This document shows positions 52,843-61,137 of a DNA stretch of 64,000 nt, in pieces. The notes below the pieces were generated by a model. It was not told the DNA's origin, searched no databases, and saw only the letters and a program-made list of their open reading frames with translations. The position numbers were made by a program, and so were the translations under genes. The stretch is from the NCBI GenBank assembly GCA_038134005.1, contig JAYPUL010000002.1, forward strand, positions 44,654-108,653, given 5' to 3'. The DNA is from CAJXSD01 sp038134005 (GTDB taxonomy: Bacteria > Pseudomonadota > Alphaproteobacteria > Rhodobacterales > Rhodobacteraceae). Numbering within the stretch: the first letter of the stretch is position 1; each line of letters opens with the position of its first letter.

Positions 52843-53134
52843 TTTACCCTCATTTAGAATTCATTGTCCAAAACGTTCAGCTGCCCCCAAAAAACATGTT
52901 AGCGCTCGCATTTGCGTGGCATCTTTCGGCAAGTGATTTTCTAAATCGTTATAAACTGTGATTAAATCAACACCAACCTGTTTCGTAGTTTTTTGATTTT
53001 TTGCATATAAAAACCGAATTATAACAGGTTAAAATTAATGACATGAATATTTGAATGTTTTCATAAAACATTGATAATATTTATTAAATTTTGATTTTGA
53101 AATATGAATACCCAGTTTCAAAACTATGTTCAGG

Positions 53135-53144
53135 TGGTATACCA
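53135..53144. promoter_or_regulatory. TGGTATACCA palindrome, upstream site of TRAP/ltnD region
   Basis: 10-bp palindrome sharing the core with the site upstream of the GntR/FCD gene. It lies 98 bp before the TRAP binding-protein ATG and 56 bp from the next copy. Confidence 0.65.
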
Positions 53145-53188
53145 AAAATTGTTGATTGTAAGGCCGAAATTGGTTAGCGTTGAGTCGT

Positions 53189-53202
53189 GATGGTATACCA
53201 TC
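53189..53202. promoter_or_regulatory. GATGGTATACCATC palindrome, downstream site at TRAP promoter
   Basis: Perfect 14-bp palindrome ending 40 bp before the TRAP binding-protein ATG and overlapping the likely -10 region. Occupancy should block transcription. The core is identical to 45418-45427. Confidence 0.7.
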
Positions 53203-53242
53203 GACACAATTTGCTAACTCAGGCAAAGTTTAGGGAGGAAAC

Positions 53243-54250
53243 ATGAAACTTAGTTCTGTATTGAAATCTGCGGCGGCGATTGCTCTGGTTGCGGGTTCGG
53301 CATCTGCGGCGACAACGCTGCGCATTCAAACGCATTATGCGGCTGATCACCCATCAGGGAAGCTGGCTGCGCAATTTGCGGATGACGTTGAAACAATGTC
53401 CAACGGATCCTTGGATATTGAAATGTTCTATTCTTCATCTGTGGTCGCGACGATGGAAACATTCGACGCCGCGGTGAACGGTATTCTGGATTGCGATATG
53501 ACCGGTGGTGCATACCAAACTGGTAAAAACTCGGCATTCCAATTTGTCGGCGACATTATGGGTGGCTATGACAACCCATATCAACAGCTGTCATGGCTAT
53601 ATTACGGCGGCGGTTACGACGCGGCGCAGCAGTTGTATAACAAAGAAGGTATGCAATTGATCGGTTGGTGGATTTATGGACAAGAATCCATGTCATCTTC
53701 CAAACCAATCGCGGGCCCAGAAGACCTAAAAGGTTGGAAATTCCGTTCGCCTCCAGGCTTGGAAACAGAAATCTTTGCCGCTATGGGTGCGTCACCAATC
53801 GTGATGGATTTCACCGAAATCTTTACTGCGCTTGAAACAGGCATCATCGACGGTGCGGACGCATCTGGTTTGGCAAACAACGTTGGTCTAGGCCTATACG
53901 ACATCGTCAAGCACGCAACCTATCCTGGCTTCCACTCAATGCCATCTGACCATTTGGCCTGTAACAAAATGGTTTGGGACGGTTTGTCAGAGGGTGAACG
54001 TCGCATCATGGACACAGCAATGCAAAAACTGTCTCTGCACACAGCCTTGTCAAACGACAAGAAAAACGCAGAAGCGGCGGCAAAGCTGAAAGCGGAAGGC
54101 GTGACATTGTATGATTGGAGCGCAGAAGATCGCGCGGCATTCCGTGCGCGTGCACAAGGTGCTTGGGATAAATTTGCGGATACCCCAGAAGCGCAAGCTT
54201 TGGTTGCAAGCCACCGTAAATACCTAAGCGATTTGGGTCTTATCAACTAA
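53243..54250 (+). CDS. TRAP transporter substrate-binding protein (DctP family)
   Basis: The 335-residue protein has a signal peptide (about 1-22, ending ASAAT) and AGGGAGG before ATG 53243. Receptor features are LKGWKFRSPPGLETEIFAAMGASP and FTEIFTALETGIIDGADASG. The aromatic-rich segment QQLSWLYYGGGYDAAQQLY points to the subgroup paired with enlarged permeases. The ligand is probably an acid sugar such as threonate, inferred from the divergent ltnD operon and shared operators. Confidence 0.88.
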   Translation: MKLSSVLKSAAAIALVAGSASAATTLRIQTHYAADHPSGKLAAQFADDVETMSNGSLDIEMFYSSSVVATMETFDAAVNGILDCDMTGGAYQTGKNSAFQFVGDIMGGYDNPYQQLSWLYYGGGYDAAQQLYNKEGMQLIGWWIYGQESMSSSKPIAGPEDLKGWKFRSPPGLETEIFAAMGASPIVMDFTEIFTALETGIIDGADASGLANNVGLGLYDIVKHATYPGFHSMPSDHLACNKMVWDGLSEGERRIMDTAMQKLSLHTALSNDKKNAEAAAKLKAEGVTLYDWSAEDRAAFRARAQGAWDKFADTPEAQALVASHRKYLSDLGLIN

Positions 54251-54279
54251 GAACCAAATCATGGCTGAATAGCAATGCG

Positions 54280-54315
54280 AGAGGCGGGCCGTCTTTTACT
54301 GTCCGCCTCTTTTTG
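54280..54315 (+). terminator. hairpin between TRAP binding protein and membrane subunits (second system)
   Basis: AGAGGCGG (54280-54287) pairs with CCGCCTCT (54303-54310), followed by five T. It would partly terminate transcripts and raise the ratio of binding protein to permease. Confidence 0.75.
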
Positions 54316-54343
54316 CATCTAGCAACCTTTGAGGGAGGTTAAT

Positions 54344-55144
54344 ATGGAGGCTGAGAGCGTTTGGCTAGGTCTGAGCAGACCAACGGTTTTAAAGCTTGCC
54401 AAATCCGTGTCCGCAATCACATTCGTCGTTTGGGCGGTGATGGTGATTAATCGAATGTTCCTAGGTGGGAACGGAATGTATGAATTGTTACGACCCGAAG
54501 GTGGCCTAATGGCAGCCGCAATTTTGGTGTTAACAATTTTGACTGTTGTGATGTGGTCGATTTACTTGTCAGATTTCAAAGGCACCATAGAAATCGAACA
54601 AGACGGCGTTTTCGATAAAGTTTCTTTGGTGTTGTCACGTTTGGCGATGCTTTCCGTTATCGCGATCGAAGTCGTGATGTTGTACGAAGTGATATCGCGA
54701 TATGTATTTAACGCACCAACACTCTGGGCAAATGAATTATCGCTATGGATTGCGTCGGTGTTGTTTTTGCTTGCGGGCGTTTATGCCATGCAACAACGCA
54801 GCCATATCCGCATCTACATCATCTATGATATGTTTCCACGCTGGGCCAAGAAAACGGCAGACACTGTTTCTGTTTTGTTGATCATGATTTTTACATTTTG
54901 CTTGGTTTGGGGCGGATATAACGAAGCGTTGTTGAAATTTTCACGCATGGAAAAATATGGGACCGCTTGGAACCCACCGATTCCTGCAACGGTTAAGCCG
55001 TTGATCTTGATTTTGATTATCCTTGTTACATTCCAGGCAATTTCGAATTTGATTGCGGATTGGAACAAAGACGATAGCCATTCGCCAGAGGATGAAATCG
55101 ATCAAACCGAAATCGAAAACATCCGTAAGACGTTGGAGAGCTAA
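54344..55144 (+). CDS. TRAP transporter small permease, enlarged form (DctQ family)
   Basis: The 266-residue protein starts at ATG 54344 after GGGAGGTT. It is larger than typical DctQ (160-210) because of an N-terminal extension with two extra helices (about 18-38 and 55-78). The usual DctQ core follows: VMLYEVISRYVFNAPTLWANELSLWI and MQQRSHIRIYIIYD. This arrangement belongs with large DctM proteins, as in the next gene 1 nt downstream. Confidence 0.85.
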   Translation: MEAESVWLGLSRPTVLKLAKSVSAITFVVWAVMVINRMFLGGNGMYELLRPEGGLMAAAILVLTILTVVMWSIYLSDFKGTIEIEQDGVFDKVSLVLSRLAMLSVIAIEVVMLYEVISRYVFNAPTLWANELSLWIASVLFLLAGVYAMQQRSHIRIYIIYDMFPRWAKKTADTVSVLLIMIFTFCLVWGGYNEALLKFSRMEKYGTAWNPPIPATVKPLILILIILVTFQAISNLIADWNKDDSHSPEDEIDQTEIENIRKTLES

Positions 55145-55145
55145 T

Positions 55146-56744
55146 ATGTTTGACGTTGGTACAATTTCTCTCATCTTGTTGATTAGCATGTTTGTATTGC
55201 TGGCCATCGGGATGCCTTTGGGCTTTGCCTCTGCCTTTTTGGCCGTCATGACCTTGGTCATGAAGTTCGGGCCAGATCTTTTATTTTCAAACTTTGGTCG
55301 TGGACCCTTGGCCGTGTTGGGGCAGGCGGTTTATCGACAGATGACGAACTATGTTCTTATATCTGTGCCGTTGTTCATATTTATGGCGGCTCTCCTGGAA
55401 CGCTCTGGTATCGCACGCGATATGTATTCATCATTGAACGTTTGGCTTAATCGTACACGCGGCGGTATTGCGATTGTGACATCGGTTATGGCGGTGATCA
55501 TGGCCGCGATGTCGGGCATCATCGGTGGTGAAGTCGTTTTGTTAGGTTTGATCGCATTACCGCAAATGTTGCGATTGGGGTATAATCAAAACTTGGCGAT
55601 TGGTACGATTTGTGCGTCCGGGTCGTTGGGCACAATGATCCCACCGTCTATCGTTTTGATCATGTATGGTTTGGTGACCGAGACATCGATTAAAGCATTG
55701 TTCACGGCGTCATTCCTTCCAGGCTTTATGTTGGCGACGTTCTTTATCATCTATATCATCGTGACGACCCAATTGGATCCGTCTAAGGCGCCTTTGCCCG
55801 AAACTGATCCTAATGATCCAAAGGGTTTAGACAAGGCATTGATGTTCCTTGGGTTTTTAGGCCGCTTTGGCATGTGGATCACAGGTACATTGTTGGTTCG
55901 CGTCCTGTTCTTTACTGTGACCGGACAAAACACCGTCACTGAAGGGGTTGATCCGATCCCATTGGGCATGGCATCCGACATTATGCCCATCGTCGTTGCG
56001 TTTGTGATTTGTGGTGTTGCGGCTTTCGGTATTGCAGGTCGGGCACGCACCGCAAAAGGTTGGGAAATGGGCAAGGGTCTTATTGCGCCAACGGTTGTGA
56101 TCGGTGTTGTCCTGGGGTCAATCTATGGCGGGATCACAGGTATCACCGAAGCTGCTGGCATGGGTGTTATCGCGGTTTTCGTGATCGGTTTGATCCGTCG
56201 GGAAATGACGTTTGAAATCGTCTGGGATTCTGTCATGCGCACGTTGAAATCAACCGGTACCATTATATGGGTAACGATTGGCGCGGCGGCTCTTGCGGCG
56301 GCATATACGTTGGTAGGTGGTCCAAATTACGTGGCCAACCTTATTGTTGGGACGGAATTGCCAACAATGGGCGTAATCTTGATCATGATGCTGATCTTTC
56401 TTGTGATGGGCATGTTCATGGACTGGATTGGCATCGTTCTGTTGGTGATGCCTGTATTTTTGCCCATCGTGTTGAAATTGCCCGTAGCCGAGTTGGGGTG
56501 GTTTGGTTCACTTGATCCGAAATATGTCGGTGTTTGGTTCGGGGTTGTGTTCTGTATGAACATGCAGGTTTCGTTCTTGTCTCCGCCCTTTGGCCCAGCG
56601 GCATTTTACCTAAAATCTGTTGCGCCGGATCACATATCGTTAACCGATATTTTCCGTGGGTTCTTTCCCTTCATCGGATTGCAATTGCTGGCCTTGGGCG
56701 TCTTGCTGGCCTGGCCACCGATCATCACGATTTTCTTGGTCTAA
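55146..56744 (+). CDS. TRAP transporter large permease, enlarged form (DctM family)
   Basis: The 532-residue protein is longer than standard DctM (about 430). Conserved parts include MSGIIGGEVVLLGLIALPQM, SGSLGTMIPPSIVLIMYGLV and LVMGMFMDWIGIVLLVMPVFLP. The extra length is a middle insertion (about residues 215-320), containing a charged stretch (TDPNDPKGLDKAL) and two additional hydrophobic segments. It is the Na+-coupled transport subunit. ATG 55146 is used because the frame upstream lies within dctQ. Confidence 0.9.
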   Translation: MFDVGTISLILLISMFVLLAIGMPLGFASAFLAVMTLVMKFGPDLLFSNFGRGPLAVLGQAVYRQMTNYVLISVPLFIFMAALLERSGIARDMYSSLNVWLNRTRGGIAIVTSVMAVIMAAMSGIIGGEVVLLGLIALPQMLRLGYNQNLAIGTICASGSLGTMIPPSIVLIMYGLVTETSIKALFTASFLPGFMLATFFIIYIIVTTQLDPSKAPLPETDPNDPKGLDKALMFLGFLGRFGMWITGTLLVRVLFFTVTGQNTVTEGVDPIPLGMASDIMPIVVAFVICGVAAFGIAGRARTAKGWEMGKGLIAPTVVIGVVLGSIYGGITGITEAAGMGVIAVFVIGLIRREMTFEIVWDSVMRTLKSTGTIIWVTIGAAALAAAYTLVGGPNYVANLIVGTELPTMGVILIMMLIFLVMGMFMDWIGIVLLVMPVFLPIVLKLPVAELGWFGSLDPKYVGVWFGVVFCMNMQVSFLSPPFGPAAFYLKSVAPDHISLTDIFRGFFPFIGLQLLALGVLLAWPPIITIFLV

Positions 56745-56746
56745 TT

Positions 56747-56781
56747 GAAAGAGGCGGACACGCCTCTTTCCACAACTTTTG
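56747..56781 (+). terminator. intrinsic terminator of the second TRAP operon
   Basis: Perfect 10-bp stem GAAAGAGGCG/CGCCTCTTTC with GACA loop (56747-56770), then a short T-rich tail. It lies just upstream of the PhyH gene, so read-through is possible. Confidence 0.8.
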
Positions 56782-56793
56782 TGGGTTTTACCG

Positions 56794-57735
56794 ATGCTAA
56801 ACCAAGCACAAATTCAAGAATTTCACACCAACGGTGTTTTGGTTGTTCCTAATGTTTTGGCACCTGATCTTTTGACGCGGATCCGTGGCGAATATCAGGC
56901 ATTGTTGGACGACCTATACGAAGACTGGCATGCGGCGGGATTGGTACCTGCTGCGGCCGACATGGATTTTTACGAAAAGCTATTGGTCAGCTATCACGCA
57001 AAATGCGATTGGTTTCAGCCAATGGACATTTCATTGCCGGGTGATCAAATCCACAGCGATACACCGTTTCATTTCGGACCAGCGGTGTTTGACATGATCA
57101 CCCATGGTCCGCTTTTGGATGTGGTCGAAGCATTGATAGGACCCGAATTGACATCCAATCCAATTCAACATGTTCGGTTAAAACCGCCTGCGGTAAACCT
57201 GCGTGATACGGAAAATCGCGCCCATATCATGGCTACAGATTGGCACCAAGATCGCGCCGTCGCCCATGAAGAAGGGGATCAAACCACGATGGTCACCGTT
57301 TGGTTGGCGATCTCGGATGCAACGCTGGAAAATGGATGTTTGCAGGCAATTCCGGGAAAACCACGTATGTATCCGCATTGCCCTAAAAAGCAAACTGCGA
57401 TTGCGGATGGGTTTTTGGACCTAGACCAAGCGCAACCATTGCCCGTGCCTGCGGGTGGTGCGGTGATCTTTCATCCACTGACACCACATGCATCGTTGAA
57501 TAATGTGTCGGAACGGTTTCGATGGTCGTTTGATATTCGATACAACGTAACGGGGCAGCCCACAGGGCGGGCGCATTTTCCGTCTTTTGTCGCCCGGTCG
57601 CGGGCCAATCCGGCGTCTGAGACAACTGATTGGCGGGACTGGCGTGACATGTGGATTGCGGCCCGTGAACGATTGGCTGTTAAAGAGCATATTCCAATTC
57701 ATCGCTGGACATCCGACAGCCCTGCATGTGCGTAA
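56794..57735 (+). CDS. phytanoyl-CoA dioxygenase (PhyH) family protein
   Basis: The 313-residue Fe(II)/2-oxoglutarate dioxygenase has facial-triad residues H151 and D153 (TDWHQDRA) and H232 (HPLTPHASLNN), with the 2OG-binding Arg in SERFRWSFDIR. The N-terminal EFHTNGVLVVPNVL is typical of PhyH proteins. Bacterial members hydroxylate small molecules. Its position between the TRAP system and the dehydratase suggests a substrate-trimming role on an imported acid (inference). ATG 56794. Confidence 0.88.
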   Translation: MLNQAQIQEFHTNGVLVVPNVLAPDLLTRIRGEYQALLDDLYEDWHAAGLVPAAADMDFYEKLLVSYHAKCDWFQPMDISLPGDQIHSDTPFHFGPAVFDMITHGPLLDVVEALIGPELTSNPIQHVRLKPPAVNLRDTENRAHIMATDWHQDRAVAHEEGDQTTMVTVWLAISDATLENGCLQAIPGKPRMYPHCPKKQTAIADGFLDLDQAQPLPVPAGGAVIFHPLTPHASLNNVSERFRWSFDIRYNVTGQPTGRAHFPSFVARSRANPASETTDWRDWRDMWIAARERLAVKEHIPIHRWTSDSPACA

Positions 57736-57837
57736 CTGCCAAAAATCATTTTCACCCAGATTGCGCTCGCATCGCTGTTTTTGCTCATCGGTCGGCCGCT
57801 GATCTGCGTTTCAACTTAATACGCATGAGACCCAAAC

Positions 57838-59328
57838 ATGAAAACCGTACGACTTTCCCCCGCTGACAACGTCGTAACCGCGATCATCGCCCTGAACGTC
57901 GGTGATGAAGGTGCCATCGAACAGATCCCCCGCGGCCATAAAATGGCAACACAAGACATCGCCAAAGGCGCCGCCGTTACGAAATACGCCCAAACGATTG
58001 GCTATGCGGCAACCGACATTGCGAAGGGCGCGCATATCCACACCCATAATCTAGACTTTCGCAATGTCGATCAGGTCTATGAATATGCAACCAATCTGCG
58101 ACCGGTCGACCCTGTCACAAAACCTGACACATTCATGGGCTATCGCCGCGACACAGGCCGAGTAGGGACGCGCAACTATATCGCCGTTTTGACATCGGTG
58201 AACTGTTCGGCCACTGCCGCGCGTCGCATCGCGGATTATTTCACCCCGGATCGTCTTGCCGCATATCCAAATGTTGACGGTGTCGTTGCCTTTGTTCACG
58301 GGACAGGCTGTGGCATGGCCGGGTCGGGGGACGGTTTCGAAGCGCTTCAACGTGTCATGTGGGGCTATGCCCGCAACCCAAACGTGGGCGGAGTGTTGAT
58401 GGCCGGTCTTGGATGTGAAATGAACCAAATTGACTGGTTGGTCGAGGCCTATGGATTAAAAGTTGGCCCCTTGTTTGAAGCGATGAACATCCAAAACGTG
58501 GGTGGTTTACAAAAAACCGTTGATCTGGGGATCAAAAAAATCGAAGCGATGTTACCTATCGTGAACCAAGCCACACGCACCGAATGCCCCGTGTCCGAAT
58601 TAATGGTCGCGCTGCAATGTGGCGGATCGGACGCGTGGTCTGGTATTACGGCGAACCCAGCGTTGGGGTATGCGGTGGATCTATTGACCGCACAAGGGGG
58701 AACCGGGGTCTTGGCCGAAACGCCGGAAATCTATGGCGCGGAACACCTTTTGACCGCGCGTGCGGTGGATGAGAAAGTTGGTCAAAAGCTGGTTGGCCTT
58801 ATCAAATGGTGGGAAGATTACACCGCCCGCAACAAGGGCAGCATGGACAACAACCCGTCGCCTGGCAACAAAAAGGGTGGCCTTACCACGATTTTGGAAA
58901 AATCTTTGGGTGCGGCAGCCAAGGGCGGAACCACACCATTAACGGGCGTTTATAAATATGGCGAACCTGTCACGGCCAAAGGATTCACATTTATGGACAG
59001 CCCAGGCTACGACCCGGCCTCGGTCACCGGGCAAATCGCCAGCGGATGCAATCTGGTCTGCTTTACCACAGGGCGTGGATCGGCCTTTGGATCGAAACCA
59101 TCGCCAACGATCAAAGTGGCCACCAATACCGAAATGTATGACCGCATGGTGGATGATATGGACATCAACGCCGGCACCATCCTGACAGGAGGGCGCAGCG
59201 TCGAAGAGGTGGGGCGCGAAATTTACGACATGTTCTTGCGCGTCGCCAGCGGCGAGGCGTCAAAGTCTGAGGCACAGGGTTTGGGCGATTATGAATTTGT
59301 ACCATGGCAAATTGGTGCGGTGATGTGA
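57838..59328 (+). CDS. UxaA/GarD-family sugar-acid dehydratase
   Basis: The 496-residue protein has an N-terminal SAF domain (VRLSPADNVVTAIIALNVGDEGA to HTHNL, residues 1-78). The altronate/galactarate dehydratase catalytic domain follows: NCSATAARRIADYF, GCGMAGSGDGFEALQRV, VLMAGLGCEMNQI and C-terminal SGCNLVCFTTGRGSAFGSKPSPTIKV. It would eliminate water from an aldonate or aldarate to give a 2-keto-3-deoxy acid using Fe2+. Altronate is the family default, but the substrate is not fixed by sequence. Confidence 0.9.
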   Translation: MKTVRLSPADNVVTAIIALNVGDEGAIEQIPRGHKMATQDIAKGAAVTKYAQTIGYAATDIAKGAHIHTHNLDFRNVDQVYEYATNLRPVDPVTKPDTFMGYRRDTGRVGTRNYIAVLTSVNCSATAARRIADYFTPDRLAAYPNVDGVVAFVHGTGCGMAGSGDGFEALQRVMWGYARNPNVGGVLMAGLGCEMNQIDWLVEAYGLKVGPLFEAMNIQNVGGLQKTVDLGIKKIEAMLPIVNQATRTECPVSELMVALQCGGSDAWSGITANPALGYAVDLLTAQGGTGVLAETPEIYGAEHLLTARAVDEKVGQKLVGLIKWWEDYTARNKGSMDNNPSPGNKKGGLTTILEKSLGAAAKGGTTPLTGVYKYGEPVTAKGFTFMDSPGYDPASVTGQIASGCNLVCFTTGRGSAFGSKPSPTIKVATNTEMYDRMVDDMDINAGTILTGGRSVEEVGREIYDMFLRVASGEASKSEAQGLGDYEFVPWQIGAVM

Positions 59329-60395
59329 TGGAAGCGACCCCAATATGCGTGATCGGCGGCGGCCAGATCGGCGAACGCCATGCTCAGGTCGCCGCGCGGT
59401 CAGATTTGGTTGAGTTGACCGCTGTTGTTGAACCTGTTGCTGAACGTCGGTCGCAGCTGCGCGATATGGGGTATCACGTTGTGGCCACGATTGATGCGGT
59501 GCCCGCGCACACGCGGGGGGCTGTCGTCGCCACCCCAACTGCGGATCACCCAAATTCCGCAAAACCCGCGATGGATTGTGGATGGGCAGTCATAGTCGAA
59601 AAACCCCCTGCGGGCACATTGGGCGACAGCCGTGATTTGATTGAATACGCGCAGGCGCGCCAAACCCCATTGTTCGTCGGCCATCACCGTCGTTGCCATC
59701 CGTTTATGGCGGCCGCACGGGATCGGTTGGACCAGATCGGAAATCTTGTGGCCATCCAAGGCGTTTGGTCGCTGCGCAAACATGATACCTATTACGACGT
59801 GCCATGGCGCAAATTACCCGGTGCTGGTCCGTTGTTGACAAATATGACCCATGAATTTGAACTCTTGTCGTATTTCTTTGGGCCTGTCGCGTCGGTCACC
59901 GCGCAGACATCAACCAAGTCGCGGGGGGGACCGCTTGAAGACACGGCTGCTATCATCATCGAATTTACAAACGGGTGCATTGGAACGTTTCTCTTGTCTG
60001 ACGCAGGTGCTTCACCATGGTCGTTCGAAGCAGGAACAGGTGAAAACCCGATGATCGGTCAAACGGGCCAGGATTATGTGCGCATGATTGGGGATGCCGG
60101 CGCATTATCATTTCCGTCACTGGATTTGTGGTTGCCCCCAAAAGGCAAGGCGGCGGAATGGCGCGTCGCGCTAAAACACAACGCGGCTCCTCGGTTTGAA
60201 CCGACGGATCCGCTAGAACAACAAATAAACCGGTTTGCGGCCGCAATAAATGGGGAACCAGCTGATTTATGTTCGGCAATGCAAGGACACAACGCGCTTG
60301 CCGCGACATTGGCGGCCGCCTATTCCGCAGATTTAGGACGACGGGTGGCTCTGGACGAGGTGCCTATGGATTATCGAGGCCATAACAAAGGATAA
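59328..60395 (+). CDS. Gfo/Idh/MocA family oxidoreductase
   Basis: The 355-residue protein has an N-terminal Rossmann motif VIGGGQIGERHAQVA, the EKPPAG motif (usual EKP) at about 85-90 in VIVEKPPAG, and the conserved HHRRCHPFM segment. A C-terminal beta-sheet domain follows. It would oxidise or reduce a sugar, inositol or sugar-acid derivative with NAD(P). ATG 59328 overlaps the dehydratase stop by 1 nt (TGATG). Confidence 0.88.
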   Translation: MEATPICVIGGGQIGERHAQVAARSDLVELTAVVEPVAERRSQLRDMGYHVVATIDAVPAHTRGAVVATPTADHPNSAKPAMDCGWAVIVEKPPAGTLGDSRDLIEYAQARQTPLFVGHHRRCHPFMAAARDRLDQIGNLVAIQGVWSLRKHDTYYDVPWRKLPGAGPLLTNMTHEFELLSYFFGPVASVTAQTSTKSRGGPLEDTAAIIIEFTNGCIGTFLLSDAGASPWSFEAGTGENPMIGQTGQDYVRMIGDAGALSFPSLDLWLPPKGKAAEWRVALKHNAAPRFEPTDPLEQQINRFAAAINGEPADLCSAMQGHNALAATLAAAYSADLGRRVALDEVPMDYRGHNKG

Positions 60396-60399
60396 TGAT

Positions 60400-61125
60400 A
60401 TGAGATTGCAGGGAAAACGTGCGTTTATTACTGCCGCGGGACAAGGCATCGGCAAAGCAATTGCCCAAGCCTATATCCGAGAAGGCGCAACCGTCATCGC
60501 GACCGATTTGCATGGCAACCTATTGGCCGACCTTGTCGGCGCATCCACAATGGAATTGGACGTTCTTGATAAATCTGCACTTACACAGGCGGTCACCGAC
60601 GCAGCCGCCGATATTTTGGTCAATTGCGCAGGCTATGTACATGGCGGTGCGATCGTCGACGCATCGGACGATGATTTCGACTTTGCAATGAACCTGAACG
60701 TTCGGTCGCAATTTCATTCGATGCAGGCGGCGATTCCTGGTATGGTGGCGCGCGGCGGTGGGGCGATTGTCAATATTGCCTCGGTTGCTTCATCTATCAT
60801 CGCGGCCCCAAATCGGTTTATCTATGGCGCATCCAAGGCGGCGGTGATTGGAATGACAAAATCCGTAGCCATCGATTATGTAACCAAAGGTATTCGGTGC
60901 AATTGCATTTGTCCCGGAACTGTGGATAGCCCGTCGTTGCATGATCGTTTGCGTGCGATGGGTGATTATGAGGCCGCGAAAAAAGCCTTTATCGCCCGCC
61001 AACCCATGGGGCGTATTGGAACGCCCGACGAAATAGCACATCTTGCGGTCTATCTGGGATCAGACGAAAGCGCGTTCACTACGGGGCAGGCTCATGTCAT
61101 CGATGGCGGCTGGGCGGCTGGTTAA
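60400..61125 (+). CDS. short-chain dehydrogenase/reductase
   Basis: The 241-residue classical SDR has TAAGQGIGKAIAQAYI (TGxxxGxG form with Ala), NCAGYV, catalytic Ser in NIASVAS and YGASKAAV. The ATDLHGN motif indicates NAD. It resembles 2-keto-3-deoxy-L-fuconate or galactonate dehydrogenase-type SDRs, which would suit oxidation of the keto-deoxy acid made by the dehydratase upstream (inference). Spacing is 4 nt from the previous gene. Confidence 0.88.
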   Translation: MRLQGKRAFITAAGQGIGKAIAQAYIREGATVIATDLHGNLLADLVGASTMELDVLDKSALTQAVTDAAADILVNCAGYVHGGAIVDASDDDFDFAMNLNVRSQFHSMQAAIPGMVARGGGAIVNIASVASSIIAAPNRFIYGASKAAVIGMTKSVAIDYVTKGIRCNCICPGTVDSPSLHDRLRAMGDYEAAKKAFIARQPMGRIGTPDEIAHLAVYLGSDESAFTTGQAHVIDGGWAAG

Positions 61126-61137
61126 AGGAGCGCGCAC

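Larger units (their letters stand above)
52843..53242. promoter_or_regulatory. divergent control region between ltnD operon and TRAP operon
   Basis: This 400-bp gene-free stretch is notably AT-rich. It holds two TGGTATACCA palindromes (53135 and 53189) and a perfect 8-bp inverted repeat AATGTTTT-CAT-AAAACATT (53054-53072). A plausible dctP promoter is TTGGTT (53170-53175) with TATACC (53194-53199), in which the -10 lies inside the second palindrome. I see no credible gene. Confidence 0.6.

Noticed and set aside
53035..53226. 63-codon minus-strand ORF in the ltnD/TRAP gap
   Set aside because: It spans the palindromic operators and an AT-rich patch; composition follows base content and it lacks a ribosome-binding site.
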